Shown in pieces: positions 1 through 9,373 of a stretch of DNA of 64,000 nucleotides. This stretch comes from Carboxylicivirga linearis (lineage in GTDB: Bacteria; Bacteroidota; Bacteroidia; Bacteroidales; Marinilabiliaceae): contig NZ_JAGUCO010000019.1 of the NCBI RefSeq assembly GCF_018271995.1, positions 1-64,000 of the forward strand, given 5' to 3'. Position 1 is the first letter of the stretch; every line of letters begins with the position of its first letter. The notes under the pieces are model-generated. The model made no database searches. It saw only the letters and a list, made by a program, of their open reading frames with translations, and had not been told where the DNA came from. The translations under genes were made by a program, and so were the position numbers.

Positions 1-1036
1 ACATACTACTTTGGAAGCAGCTATCGGAGCAGCAGGTTTGGATGAAGCCTTAATGGGAGACGGACCTTTTACCGTATTCGCACCAACCGATGATGTCTTT
101 GCTGCCTTGCCTGAAGGCACTGTAGAAGTATTGCTGGAAGATCCGGAAGGTGCGTTAATACAAATATTACTGTACCATGTAGTTGGATCCAAAGCCATGA
201 GTACCGATCTAAGCGATGGTGATATGATAGTTACCCTTCAAGGCAAAGAAGTTGAGGTGAAAATCATGGATGGTAAAGTATACATCAACGAAGCAATGGT
301 GACCGTAGCTGATATCGAAGCTGATAATGGTGTGGTACATGTGATTGATGCTGTATTGCTACCACCATCAGATGTATGTGATGTGATTGAAGAGAATACT
401 GAATTATCTACTTTGGAGGGCTTGTTGAAACAAACCGGATTATGGGAAGCACTTCAGGAAGGTGGACCTTACACCATTTTTGCACCAACAAACGAAGCAT
501 TTATGCAAATGGAAAAAGAAAATGGAGTTGGTGTTTTGAAAAGCTCCGATGAAGGTTTAAGAGACGTGCTTTTATACCATGTTGTTGCAGCAAAGGCTTT
601 TAGTTATGAATTATTTGATGGGCAACATTTGGAAACATTACTAGGTGAAGATATAAGAGTAACTATAAACCAGTCTGATGTTTATATAAATGATGCGATG
701 GTTACTGGGGCTGATTTTGGTTCAGATAACGGAGTGGTTCATATTATTAACGCAGTCTTGGTTCCTGGTGAAGCAACCAATATTAACTCAGATCAAACGA
801 TAGACTTAAGCATCTTTCCAAATCCTGCAACTGACTTTGTTCAAATACAGTTAGGATCAGCATTTAATAACGAAGCTGAATTGAGAGTGTTTGATATTAA
901 TGGGCAGCAAGTGAAAGTGATAAACTTAGTTTCAACTCAAACATCTATTGATGTTTCAGAATTGAATAACGGAGTTTACTTCTTTACTATAGCAGGCAAT
1001 GGTAATTCAATAATTCAAAAAGTAATTATCAATTAA
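1..1036 (+). CDS. Secreted fasciclin-domain protein with T9SS sorting domain (5' partial)
   Basis: The reading frame is open from the first base of the window, so the start lies to the left; the TTG at position 11 is internal. Two fasciclin (FAS1) domains are visible. Each has the FAPT motif followed by an LLYHVV block and a DNGVVH(V/I)I(D/N)AVL block. The C-terminus (about the last 75 residues, from IFPNPATDFVQI to the end) is a type A type IX secretion sorting domain, so the protein is probably exported across the outer membrane and attached to the cell surface. FAS1 domains usually mediate adhesion; that role is inferred. A strong bidirectional terminator follows. Confidence 0.88.
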   Translation, partial: HTTLEAAIGAAGLDEALMGDGPFTVFAPTDDVFAALPEGTVEVLLEDPEGALIQILLYHVVGSKAMSTDLSDGDMIVTLQGKEVEVKIMDGKVYINEAMVTVADIEADNGVVHVIDAVLLPPSDVCDVIEENTELSTLEGLLKQTGLWEALQEGGPYTIFAPTNEAFMQMEKENGVGVLKSSDEGLRDVLLYHVVAAKAFSYELFDGQHLETLLGEDIRVTINQSDVYINDAMVTGADFGSDNGVVHIINAVLVPGEATNINSDQTIDLSIFPNPATDFVQIQLGSAFNNEAELRVFDINGQQVKVINLVSTQTSIDVSELNNGVYFFTIAGNGNSIIQKVIIN

Positions 1037-1051
1037 ATAAGCTAAATATTT

Positions 1052-1090
1052 ATAAAGCCACTGTAGAAATTACTGCAGTGGCTTTATTAT
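1052..1090. terminator. Bidirectional terminator between convergent genes
   Basis: A 12-bp perfect stem (1052-1063 with 1076-1087) has T-rich sequence on one side and A-rich sequence on the other. It lies between the convergent fasciclin and hydrolase genes and can serve both strands. Confidence 0.8.
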
Positions 1091-2116
1091 TTATTTAAAA
1101 TAAAGTCTAATAATATCCAGGCTTTCATCAGGTTGTTCTTTAATCATATCATGTCCTGCATTTTTAACAATCTTCATTTGGGCATGGGGGAAGTAAGTCA
1201 TATGTTTCTTCTGAATATCTTCTCCAACCAATTGATTGCATTCACTGGTAAGAAAAAGAACTTCGTTATTAAAATTTTGTAAGCCTGAAACTAAATCAAT
1301 TTCAAATTCTCCATTACTGTTTACACCTGTTTTTCTGATGGCTTGAGAGGCCTGCATACTTAGGCGCCAGAATAGTTCGTCAGACGAAGGCATCATGCCA
1401 TTGCAATAATAACCAGCCATTGGATGGTTTTTGATGTCAGTCATACCAATAATTCTGGCCATTAGGTAATCCATTCCTGCTTCTTCATCGGGACCATCTA
1501 CTTTTAATGATTCTAAAAAAGCTTTCGTCATTCTCCAAACTGTTGAAAGCGTCATAGGAGGCATCATGCCATTGGTTCGTTCCATAAAGGTTTGAGCGGT
1601 TTCGGTTGTTAGAAATCCGGGTTCGGCCAATACGGCCTTTAATACTTTTTCGGGATGTTGAGCAATATAACCCGAAGCCAACATCGCTCCCCAGCTATGG
1701 CCAATTAAATAAACAGGTTTATCAGGACTATAATAGTTTATGATGGCATCTAAATCACTCAACGATGATTCAAGGCTTAGCTCACTGGTTGCAACTCTGG
1801 GAGATAAGCCGGTTCCTCTTTGATCGTAAAAAACAACTTTAAATGAATCGGCCAATTCTTTTAATGGCAGCAAGGTTCGGTAATCCTGTCCGGGGCCACC
1901 ATGAATAGCAATTACAACCTGTGCTGTGTCGGGGCCAAATGATTCGGCATGAAAAGTTACTGTGTCGAGGGTGATATGTGGAATGTTTGTATCCTGAGCT
2001 ACAGTCTTAGCTACTTCAAACTTAGGTTTTACAAATAAATAGGTGGCGAACAGAAAAAGTACTAATGCTAAAAATAGAAGACCAATGCTTTTGGCAATTA
2101 GTTTTAAGATTTTCAT
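1091..2116 (-). CDS. Membrane-anchored alpha/beta hydrolase, proline iminopeptidase-like (S33)
   Basis: The 341-residue protein starts with a hydrophobic anchor (about residues 8-29), so the catalytic part probably faces the periplasm or is lipid-anchored. The HGGPG oxyanion motif and the GHSWGAML nucleophile elbow are typical of proline iminopeptidase-like hydrolases of family S33. A C-terminal GHD motif (in NAGHDMI) supplies the catalytic histidine. The substrate cannot be told from sequence; an aminopeptidase or an esterase are both possible. It is a single gene, divergent from the downstream nitroreductase gene. Confidence 0.82.
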   Translation of the reverse strand: MKILKLIAKSIGLLFLALVLFLFATYLFVKPKFEVAKTVAQDTNIPHITLDTVTFHAESFGPDTAQVVIAIHGGPGQDYRTLLPLKELADSFKVVFYDQRGTGLSPRVATSELSLESSLSDLDAIINYYSPDKPVYLIGHSWGAMLASGYIAQHPEKVLKAVLAEPGFLTTETAQTFMERTNGMMPPMTLSTVWRMTKAFLESLKVDGPDEEAGMDYLMARIIGMTDIKNHPMAGYYCNGMMPSSDELFWRLSMQASQAIRKTGVNSNGEFEIDLVSGLQNFNNEVLFLTSECNQLVGEDIQKKHMTYFPHAQMKIVKNAGHDMIKEQPDESLDIIRLYFK

Positions 2117-2219
2117 GGTTAAGCAAATTAATTCGTTTGATTTTAGGATGTGAATATATCATTTTTTTAATTTTGACCTTTCCCTTTAGGCAAGTCAGAA
2201 ACAAAATAAACTCATTGAA

Positions 2220-2969
2220 ATGAATATACTGGATACATTAACGCAGCGTCGTTCTATTAGAAAATATAAAAATCAGGACATCGAACAGGAGCTTCTGAAT
2301 GAAATATTGAAAGCCGGAACAAGAGCTTCAACAACGGGTAATATGCAGGTTTATAGTATTGTGGTTACCCGCGATGAGAAAAAGAAAGAAGAGTTGTCGC
2401 CTTGTCATTTTAATCAGCCAATGATTAAAAATGCACCTGTTACTTTAACTTTCTGTGCCGATTTTAATCGTTTTAATCGTTGGTGCATGCAACGCAATGC
2501 TGAACCCGGCTATGATAATTTCTTATCTTTTATGACAGCTGCCATTGATGCATTATTAGTAGCACAAACTGTTTGTATAGCTGCCGAGGCCAAAGGGTTG
2601 GGCATATGTTATCTGGGCACTGTAACGTACACAGCTGATAAAATTATTGATGTATTGAACTTACCCAAAGGAGTAGTTCCGGTTGCAACCGTTACTTTAG
2701 GATATTCTGATGAAGAGCCAGAACAAGTAGATCGCCTTCCTTTAGAGGCTGTCGTGCATAATGAGTCCTACAATGATTTTACTGAAGATAGTATTAATCA
2801 GCTATATAAAAACAAAGAGTCATTGGCCGAAAATAAGGCATTTGTTGAAGAAAATGGAAAAGAAACATTGGCACAGGTGTTTACAGATGTAAGATATAAG
2901 AAAGCCGACAATGAACATTTCAGTAAAGTATTGTTGGATGTATTGAAAAAACAAGGTTTCTTAGAGTAA
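2220..2969 (+). CDS. Nitroreductase-family FMN oxidoreductase
   Basis: The 249-residue protein begins with the RRSIRKY motif that binds the FMN phosphate in nitroreductases and continues with STGN-like and GLGICYLGT flavin-binding segments. The family reduces nitro compounds, quinones or flavins with NAD(P)H. The arrangement is closest to NfsA/FRP-type enzymes, but an extended C-terminal part (after about residue 170) makes exact subfamily placement uncertain. It is a monocistronic gene with its own terminator at 2994-3026. Confidence 0.85.
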   Translation: MNILDTLTQRRSIRKYKNQDIEQELLNEILKAGTRASTTGNMQVYSIVVTRDEKKKEELSPCHFNQPMIKNAPVTLTFCADFNRFNRWCMQRNAEPGYDNFLSFMTAAIDALLVAQTVCIAAEAKGLGICYLGTVTYTADKIIDVLNLPKGVVPVATVTLGYSDEEPEQVDRLPLEAVVHNESYNDFTEDSINQLYKNKESLAENKAFVEENGKETLAQVFTDVRYKKADNEHFSKVLLDVLKKQGFLE

Positions 2970-2993
2970 GATTAAAATACCTTCAAATCTTTT

Positions 2994-3026
2994 AAGGCAA
3001 ACACAGAAGTGTTTGCCTTTATTTTT
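2994..3026 (+). terminator. Rho-independent terminator after nitroreductase
   Basis: An 11-bp perfect stem (2994-3004 with 3009-3019), a 4-nt loop and a following T-rich run. Confidence 0.8.
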
Positions 3027-3117
3027 GCTGCGTTTATCAAAGTCGCATTGCCTTCTTTCAACTACTGTTATATATTGGCGTTATAAACTAGAGATTCTTA
3101 ATTAAAACCTAAAATAG

Positions 3118-4035
3118 ATGAAGAAGATTACTATAATGCTTTTTGCATTATCGATAGCCGTTTGTATCCAGGCACAGTCGTTGGAGGATTACTTATCGAA
3201 ATACACACAAGAAAACGGTAAGATGTATCTGCAACCATTTGCTGATGCTTTTTCTGCTGATTTTAACAGTGGCTTGTTTCATAATGCACGTATTCATAAA
3301 ATGGGTTTTCAACTGTATATAGGAGTAGTAAGTCAGGTGGCAATGATACCATCAAGTGCCAAAACATTCATGGCTTATACAGATAGTGATTTATTTCCCA
3401 AGGAAGGGCCGTATGAAGTTCCAACTATTTTTGGTCCGACTGAAGGCGTAATTGTACCTATTGAAGCCAGTGGAGGATTATTTGAATATAGCTTTCCGGG
3501 TGGTTTTGATATTGATTATGTACCATTGGCAATGCCTCAGATAACAATTGGGTCTGTTTTTGGAACTGATTTTACAGCTCGCTTTGTTAGTTTAGATATT
3601 GAAGATGCAGGGAAAGTTAAAGTGTTTGGATGGGGATTAAGACACAGTATTGATCAATATCTTGAGAAATTACCATTGGATTTGGCTTTAGGATATTATC
3701 ATCAAACATTTAAAGTAGGTGATTACATGGATGCTTCGGCCAATGTAATTAATCTGCAGGGTAGTTATTCAATACCCATTATTACTTTCTATGGAGGTTT
3801 AGGTTACGAGAACAGTAAGGTTCATGTTGAATATACTTATGAAGGTGCAGATATTTCTGAAGCATCTATCTCACAAGGTGAGAAAATACAATTTGATATG
3901 GAAGGTGCCAATACCATGCGTTTTACCGTAGGGTTAACTTTTAATCTGGGACCCGTAAAATTACATGGAGATTATAATCTGGCCAAGCAAAATACTTTTG
4001 CTGTAGGACTTGGCATAGGAATAAATGAAAAATAA
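3118..4035 (+). CDS. Predicted outer membrane protein (DUF6588-like)
   Basis: The 305-residue protein has a clear Sec signal peptide ending at about VCIQAQ (residue 19). The rest is rich in alternating aromatic and polar strands with short turns. Its last third (ITFYGGLGYEN, then TMRFTVGLTFNLG, then AVGLGIG) looks like C-terminal beta-barrel strands. It resembles a Bacteroidota family I remember as DUF6588; that label was not verified. No function is known. It is followed immediately by a small lipoprotein gene, so the pair is probably co-transcribed. Confidence 0.65.
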   Translation: MKKITIMLFALSIAVCIQAQSLEDYLSKYTQENGKMYLQPFADAFSADFNSGLFHNARIHKMGFQLYIGVVSQVAMIPSSAKTFMAYTDSDLFPKEGPYEVPTIFGPTEGVIVPIEASGGLFEYSFPGGFDIDYVPLAMPQITIGSVFGTDFTARFVSLDIEDAGKVKVFGWGLRHSIDQYLEKLPLDLALGYYHQTFKVGDYMDASANVINLQGSYSIPIITFYGGLGYENSKVHVEYTYEGADISEASISQGEKIQFDMEGANTMRFTVGLTFNLGPVKLHGDYNLAKQNTFAVGLGIGINEK

Positions 4036-4045
4036 TAACTTTAAA

Positions 4046-4612
4046 ATGAACAATATGATTAAAAAAATAGTATTTCCGTTGCTACTGGTTGTAGGACTGG
4101 TTAGCTGTGAAGAAAAGGAAGTGTTTTTATATCCGAACTTTAGTGAAAGTGCCACCTTTAATATTAAAACCGATGGTTTTGAATATGATGCTAGCATAAA
4201 TGCATCAGCTATAAGTGATGAAGTAAATGATGCGGTTGAAGATGAAGGTTCTGTTGATCAGGTTGTGCTAGAAGGATTATGGTTTGAGGTTACTGAAAAT
4301 AGTGGAAATACAGCCGATGAATTAACCATTGATTTAATGATTAAAGAAAGTGGCTCTGATGAGTATCTGTATATTTTGCACGATTATGAGTTTGAAATTA
4401 AGGATGGTAAAGTAGTTTTTCTTAATGAGTTGGTTCCGGAAGGAGTTCTGGCTTTAAAGAAACAGATTAACGATATAGCTTTAGGAATGAGTAGTGGAGA
4501 TGTAGCTTTTAAGGCTGTTGGTGAAACTACACCTGAAGGTAGTGAAGTGGATGTAACAGTTGAAGTATTTGTTAATGCAACTGTTGTATATACCACCGAA
4601 GTAGGAATGTAG
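4046..4612 (+). CDS. Small putative lipoprotein
   Basis: The preferred start is at 4046 or 4055, because the protein from the methionine at 4055 has a perfect lipoprotein signal: a short basic start, a hydrophobic core and the lipobox LVSC. The frame is open from an ATG at 4025, which would overlap the upstream gene and spoil the signal. The mature part (about 170 residues) is acidic and beta-rich with no catalytic motif I recognise. It probably sits in the periplasm or outer membrane as a partner of the upstream predicted barrel protein; this is inferred only from adjacency. Confidence 0.65.
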   Translation: MNNMIKKIVFPLLLVVGLVSCEEKEVFLYPNFSESATFNIKTDGFEYDASINASAISDEVNDAVEDEGSVDQVVLEGLWFEVTENSGNTADELTIDLMIKESGSDEYLYILHDYEFEIKDGKVVFLNELVPEGVLALKKQINDIALGMSSGDVAFKAVGETTPEGSEVDVTVEVFVNATVVYTTEVGM

Positions 4613-4637
4613 AAAGTTATTTAGTGAAAAGAATTAA

Positions 4638-4676
4638 AAGGCGTGATAGGTACAATTCTTATCGCGCCTTTTATTA
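4638..4676. terminator. Bidirectional terminator
   Basis: An 11-bp stem with one G-U pair (4638-4648 with 4660-4670) and a T-rich tail lies between the convergent lipoprotein and SDR genes. Confidence 0.75.
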
Positions 4677-4678
4677 TT

Positions 4679-5437
4679 CTAGTCTCTGTGATTATATACG
4701 GCAGAGGCCTGAGCTGTAGGCATTATTAATACATCGTTAATATTAACATGAGCGGGCCTTGTAACCATAAATTCAATCGTATCTGCAATATCATCTGCAA
4801 AAAGTGGGGTTAATCCTTTATACACATCGTCAGCTTTATTTTTATCACCATGGTAGCGCACAATCGAAAATTCGGTTTCAACCATGCCGGGTGCAACTGA
4901 TCCCACTTTAATGTTGTGAGGTAATAAATCAATGCGCATTCCTTTAGTTAAGGCATCAACAGCATGCTTGGTAGCACAATAAACATTTCCGTTGGCATAC
5001 ACCTCTTTGCCGGCAATAGATGTAATATTAATGATGTGACCTTGTTTGCGCTCAATCATTCCCGGAATAATAAGCTTCGACATATTAAGCAATCCCTTAA
5101 TATTTGTATCTATCATTTGTTCCCAATCGCTCCAGTCTCCTTCCTGAACCGGATCAGCCCCTGCAGCTAGGCCTGCATTGTTAATCAATATATCAACGGA
5201 TTTCCATTCATCATTTAGTGACAGAACAGCCTCGTCGGTGGCTTTCTTATCTCTTATATCAAAGCAAAGAGTCAGTATCTTAACAGAATATTCACTCTCT
5301 AACTTACTTTTTAAATTTTCTAAGCGTTCTTTTCGTCTTCCGGTAAGTATGAGGTTATAGTGTAGTTGAGCTAATTTTACTGATGTAGCTTCTCCTATTC
5401 CTGATGTTGCTCCGGTTATTAATGCTGTTTTTGTCAT
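4679..5437 (-). CDS. SDR-family NAD(P)-dependent oxidoreductase
   Basis: The 252-residue classical short-chain dehydrogenase shows the cofactor motif TGATSGIG at residues 8-15, the NNAG motif, an ITSIAG catalytic serine region and the YCATK catalytic Tyr-x3-Lys. Sequence flow resembles the YdfG-type group (3-hydroxy acid or L-allo-threonine dehydrogenases using NADP), but substrate assignment is uncertain. An arginine-rich TGRRKERL segment after the second strand suggests NADP preference. It is a single gene, divergent from purL. Confidence 0.85.
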   Translation of the reverse strand: MTKTALITGATSGIGEATSVKLAQLHYNLILTGRRKERLENLKSKLESEYSVKILTLCFDIRDKKATDEAVLSLNDEWKSVDILINNAGLAAGADPVQEGDWSDWEQMIDTNIKGLLNMSKLIIPGMIERKQGHIINITSIAGKEVYANGNVYCATKHAVDALTKGMRIDLLPHNIKVGSVAPGMVETEFSIVRYHGDKNKADDVYKGLTPLFADDIADTIEFMVTRPAHVNINDVLIMPTAQASAVYNHRD

Positions 5438-5674
5438 TGTATATACTTTAATCTGTGTTCAGATTTCAATAATTATTCAATATAAACTTAATCATATGCA
5501 AGGTAAAATTTTGCTTATATATCTGCCAATTGAAACTTACTGAATGGCGCTAAATTTAGGACTTTTGTTTGCAATGTGGGTTATTTTATTTACTTTCATC
5601 ATTATCAAACACCATTTTTTTAGATATCAAAAAACAGAGTTTAGTTTTCATTGAGAAAATAAAAATTGACAATT

Positions 5675-7900
5675 ATGGAAACATCTATCCCAACATTAGC
5701 TGAAGCCGAAAAATTGAACCTTACGTCAAATGAATTTGATCGGATTAGAGAAATCTTAAAGCGATCTCCTAATGCATTGGAACTTGAAGTTTTTTCATTG
5801 TTATGGTCTGAGCATGCCAGTTATAAAAACTCTCTTAAATGGTTAAAAACGCTTCCTACTCAAGGCGAAAAAGTGTTGGTTGGAGCTGGTAAAGAAAGTT
5901 CCGGAGCCATTGATCTTGGAAATGGTTTGGCATGTGTGGTAAAAATAGAATCACATAATCATCCTTGTGCTATACAGCCAAGATTGGGTGCTAATACCGG
6001 TTTGCGCATTGTTACACGTGATGTAGCCTCTATGGGAGCCAAACCTGTCGCTATCCTTAATTCATTACGTTTGGGAGATGGAAAAAGGGATACTGCTAGG
6101 TGGTTGTTTGATGAAATTTCTAAAGGGATGTGTGAATTTGAAAAAGGGTATCAGGTACCGATTATTGGTGGGGAGACTTATTTTTCAAAAGGCTATAATT
6201 CCAGTCCTGTTATTAATAATTACGTTGTGGGTGTTGTTGAAAGCAATAAAATTCTTTCCGGTGTAGCTAAAGGAAAAGGCAATGTTGTATTGGTTATTGG
6301 CGCTCCTACAGGTAAAGATGGAATTGATGATGATGTTTTTACTTCCGATAGTTTGGCTGGTGTTGATACCAAGCCTGTGCCTATTGAGCTGCTAATGGAT
6401 GTTAGTGTTGAAAAGCAATTACAGGATGCTATCCTTTTAATGAATAAAGAGAATTTATTATTAGGTGCCGAAAATATTGCTTCTCATGGTATTATAGGTA
6501 CAGCATGTGAAATGGCTGCGCGGGGTGATTCAACTATAAAGCTGCATTTGGAAGAGGTTCCAACTCGTGAAGAAGGCTTAACAGCAAGAGACTTAATGCT
6601 GGCTCAGAGCTGGTCGAGAATGATGGTTTGTGTAGAAGTTGATAAAATAGAAAGAATAAAAGAAATTACAGATAAGCATTCTTTGTCAATGGGAGTGGTA
6701 GGTGAAGTAGATGAAGGTGAAACGGTAGAATGTTTTTATAAAGATGAATTGGTCGCCAGTATTCCGGCCCGATATGTAGGATTAGGTGGAGAAGCTCCGG
6801 TTTACGATCTCGAATATTCATCAGATGGAATGGATACTACAAATATTAATCTTGATCAGTTTGATGAACCGGATCATTATCCGGATGTGGTTAAGAAAAT
6901 GATGAATAATTTGAATGTAGTGTCTAAGAATTGGATGAGTGATAAATTCGATCAGTCACTTTGTTCTGATGGCGATTACTTTAAATATCCTTCAGATGCA
7001 ACCTATGTGGATTTGGAAGGAACAGAGCAAGCCTTAACCATAAGTGTTGATTGTAATCCATCCTATATGACAACTGATCCATTTAAAGGAGCGCAAATAG
7101 CTGTTGCCGAAGCCTGTAGAAATATTGTTTGTGGTGGCGGAATTCCTTTGGGAGTATCAGACTGTTTAAACTTCGGTAATCCTAATGATAAATCAATATA
7201 TGGTACTTTTATCGACTCAATTAAAGGAATTACAAAAGCCTGTAACGACTATGGTGTTTCGGTACTTAGCGGTAATGTTAGTTTCTTTAATCAACGATCC
7301 GAGGAAGGACAATTGAAACCTATTACGCCAACTCCCGTAATTGGCATGGTTGGTTTGCTTGAAAGTAAGCACCATCATTGTACGTTATCGTTTCGTCACA
7401 AAGGAGACATGATCTTTTTGGTTGGAAAATCAAGAAACGACGTTAATTCATCTGAATTTGCTACCAGCATTCTAAATATTAAAAAATCTATTCCGCCATT
7501 TTATTATGTGGATGAAGAAAAAGATTTACAGAATGCTGTATCAGGAATGATTCGAAAAGATCTGGTTCGTTCTGTGCATGATGTTTCAAACGGTGGTTTG
7601 TTTTTTACTTTGCTTGAATGTGGTATTCCATTAGAATTTGGCTTTGATATTACATCCGATGCTGAAATAAGGAAGGAGGCATTTTTATTTGGAGAATCGC
7701 AAAGTAGAGTCGTAGTGTCTGTGTCATCTGAAAAACAAGATGATTTTGTGGATTTTATGATGGAAACAGGAGTTCCTTTTTCAATATTAGGACATGTTAC
7801 CAAGGGTGAAATTAGAATTGACGATGAATCGTACGGCTATATTGATGAATTAAAAAAATCCTTCGAACAAAGATTAGGAAATTGGGTTGAAGGTAAATAA
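5675..7900 (+). CDS. purL: Phosphoribosylformylglycinamidine synthase subunit PurL
   Basis: The 741-residue protein is the ATP-dependent subunit of the FGAM synthase step in purine synthesis, of the small PurL type that works with separate PurQ and PurS proteins. The ESHNHPCAIQP motif, VASMGAKPVA, and the second-half SVHDVSNGGL block are all present. An ATG at 5675 is chosen over the TTG at 5666 because METSIPTLAEAEKL fits the usual PurL start. purQ and purS are not adjacent, so the subunits are encoded elsewhere. The thioredoxin-like gene begins 21 nt after its stop. Confidence 0.95.
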   Translation: METSIPTLAEAEKLNLTSNEFDRIREILKRSPNALELEVFSLLWSEHASYKNSLKWLKTLPTQGEKVLVGAGKESSGAIDLGNGLACVVKIESHNHPCAIQPRLGANTGLRIVTRDVASMGAKPVAILNSLRLGDGKRDTARWLFDEISKGMCEFEKGYQVPIIGGETYFSKGYNSSPVINNYVVGVVESNKILSGVAKGKGNVVLVIGAPTGKDGIDDDVFTSDSLAGVDTKPVPIELLMDVSVEKQLQDAILLMNKENLLLGAENIASHGIIGTACEMAARGDSTIKLHLEEVPTREEGLTARDLMLAQSWSRMMVCVEVDKIERIKEITDKHSLSMGVVGEVDEGETVECFYKDELVASIPARYVGLGGEAPVYDLEYSSDGMDTTNINLDQFDEPDHYPDVVKKMMNNLNVVSKNWMSDKFDQSLCSDGDYFKYPSDATYVDLEGTEQALTISVDCNPSYMTTDPFKGAQIAVAEACRNIVCGGGIPLGVSDCLNFGNPNDKSIYGTFIDSIKGITKACNDYGVSVLSGNVSFFNQRSEEGQLKPITPTPVIGMVGLLESKHHHCTLSFRHKGDMIFLVGKSRNDVNSSEFATSILNIKKSIPPFYYVDEEKDLQNAVSGMIRKDLVRSVHDVSNGGLFFTLLECGIPLEFGFDITSDAEIRKEAFLFGESQSRVVVSVSSEKQDDFVDFMMETGVPFSILGHVTKGEIRIDDESYGYIDELKKSFEQRLGNWVEGK

Positions 7901-7921
7901 ATATTGAATTTGAATAGTATT

Positions 7922-8443
7922 ATGAAGATTGTTTTGAAAGTGATCCTGGCCCTTGCCGTAATTATTGGTGGATATACATCTATTGCGTGGGCTAATTCTG
8001 ATGAAGTAGATTATGTGAAAGTGGGTGATAAAGTTCCGGCTTTTGAGTTAAAAGGTATTGAATCTTCTGTATCTGCCGAAAGTTTGAAAGGGAAAGTGGT
8101 TTTGATTAACTTTTTTGCAACGTGGTGTGGTCCATGTGTAAAAGAATTACCCCATTTGGAGAAGGAAGTATGGAAAGAATTTAAAAATAATGAAGAATTT
8201 GCTTTACTTGTAGTGGGAAGAGAGCATTCGCAAGAGGAAATAGATATTTTTGCTCAAAAGAAAAGTTTGAATTTACCTTTTTATCCGGATCCTGAAAGAG
8301 AGGTGTTTAGTAAATTTGCAAAACAAAATATACCTCGCAATTTTATTGTTGATAAAGATGGTACTATAATTTATAGCGCTGTGGGGTACAGTGATAAAGA
8401 ATTTAATAAGATGATTCAGCTACTTAAGAACAAATTGAAGTAG
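7922..8443 (+). CDS. TlpA-like thiol-disulfide oxidoreductase
   Basis: The 173-residue protein has an N-terminal membrane segment (about residues 5-22) followed by a thioredoxin fold with the active site WCGPC in the context FFATWCGPCVKELP. This is the signature of TlpA/ResA-type periplasmic reductases. The NFIVDKDG segment before the last strand holds the usual region of the cis-proline loop. It is likely to reduce disulfides in the envelope, for example in cytochromes or secreted proteins. The start at 7922 is preferred to a TTG at 7904. It may be co-transcribed with purL. Confidence 0.88.
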   Translation: MKIVLKVILALAVIIGGYTSIAWANSDEVDYVKVGDKVPAFELKGIESSVSAESLKGKVVLINFFATWCGPCVKELPHLEKEVWKEFKNNEEFALLVVGREHSQEEIDIFAQKKSLNLPFYPDPEREVFSKFAKQNIPRNFIVDKDGTIIYSAVGYSDKEFNKMIQLLKNKLK

Positions 8444-8460
8444 TTAATATACAAGCTAAT

Positions 8461-8507
8461 AATAAAGGGGATAAGGCTAAAATGCTTTATTCCCTTTATT
8501 TTTTTGT
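8461..8507 (+). terminator. Rho-independent terminator
   Basis: A 14-bp stem with one G-U pair (8461-8474 with 8487-8500) is followed by a run of seven T. It ends the purL-tlpA unit. Confidence 0.85.
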
Positions 8508-8571
8508 CGTATCATACTTTATTAACAGACAATAGAATGCTAATCTATGTTACATATTTCGCCAACAATTG

Positions 8572-8579
8572 TATTTTTG
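8572..8579 (+). promoter_or_regulatory. Bacteroidota -7 promoter element before ubiE/menG
   Basis: TATTTTTG matches the TAnnTTTG -7 element. It ends 18 nt before the ATG at 8598. No good TTG was seen at -33, so the call rests on half of the consensus. Confidence 0.4.
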
Positions 8580-8597
8580 CCAAAAACAAATTAACGA

Positions 8598-9326
8598 ATG
8601 ACAGTTAAGCCATATCAATCTGAAGCCGGATCTAAAAAGACTCAGGTAGCCGGTATGTTTAATAATATAGCAGCCAAGTACGATTTCTTAAATCACTTTT
8701 TATCAATGGGAATTGATAAGATTTGGAGAAAGAGGGCCATTAATCTTTTAAAAGATATACCCAACCCGTTGGTGTTGGATGTCGCAACCGGAACAGGTGA
8801 TCTTGCCATTGAAGCCAATAAGAGACTGAAATGTAAGGTGACAGGAGTTGATATTTCGGTTGAAATGTTAAAAGTTGCCGATGAGAAATTAAAGAAACGT
8901 GGCCTTACTGATTGGATCTCTGTTGAAGAAGGTGATTCAGAAAATCTTCCGTTTGAAGACAACCGTTTTGATGCGGTAATGGTGGCCTTTGGCGTTCGAA
9001 ATTTTGAGAACTTGGGTAAAGGATTAACTGAAATGTGCAGGGTATTAAAGCCTGGTGGAAAAATGGTGGTGCTCGAATTTTCCAAGCCCGCATATTTCCC
9101 TTTTAAGCAGTTGTATCTGTTTTATTTTAGATATATACTTCCATGGTTGGGTGGCGTTATTTCAAAAGACAAAGCTGCCTATACTTATTTGCCCGAGTCA
9201 GTACTTAGTTTTCCGGATGGAGAACAGTTTGATAAAGAATTGATCAATGCCGGAATGAATCCTGTTAAGAGATATAAGCAAACAATGGGAATCGCAACGA
9301 TTTATTTGTCGGAGAAACAACAATAA
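8598..9326 (+). CDS. ubiE: Demethylmenaquinone methyltransferase
   Basis: The 242-residue SAM-dependent methyltransferase catalyses the last methylation of menaquinone synthesis. The glycine-rich SAM motif VLDVATGTGDLAIEA, the GVDISVEM segment and the family-specific RNFEN and LEFSKP motifs are present. Bacteroidota make menaquinone, so the MenG reaction is the physiological one here. It lies immediately upstream of porT, an arrangement common in this phylum. Confidence 0.95.
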   Translation: MTVKPYQSEAGSKKTQVAGMFNNIAAKYDFLNHFLSMGIDKIWRKRAINLLKDIPNPLVLDVATGTGDLAIEANKRLKCKVTGVDISVEMLKVADEKLKKRGLTDWISVEEGDSENLPFEDNRFDAVMVAFGVRNFENLGKGLTEMCRVLKPGGKMVVLEFSKPAYFPFKQLYLFYFRYILPWLGGVISKDKAAYTYLPESVLSFPDGEQFDKELINAGMNPVKRYKQTMGIATIYLSEKQQ

Positions 9327-9373
9327 AATTTTAATAATTAAGTTTAAACAGTGTACATCAAAATAAATTAGCA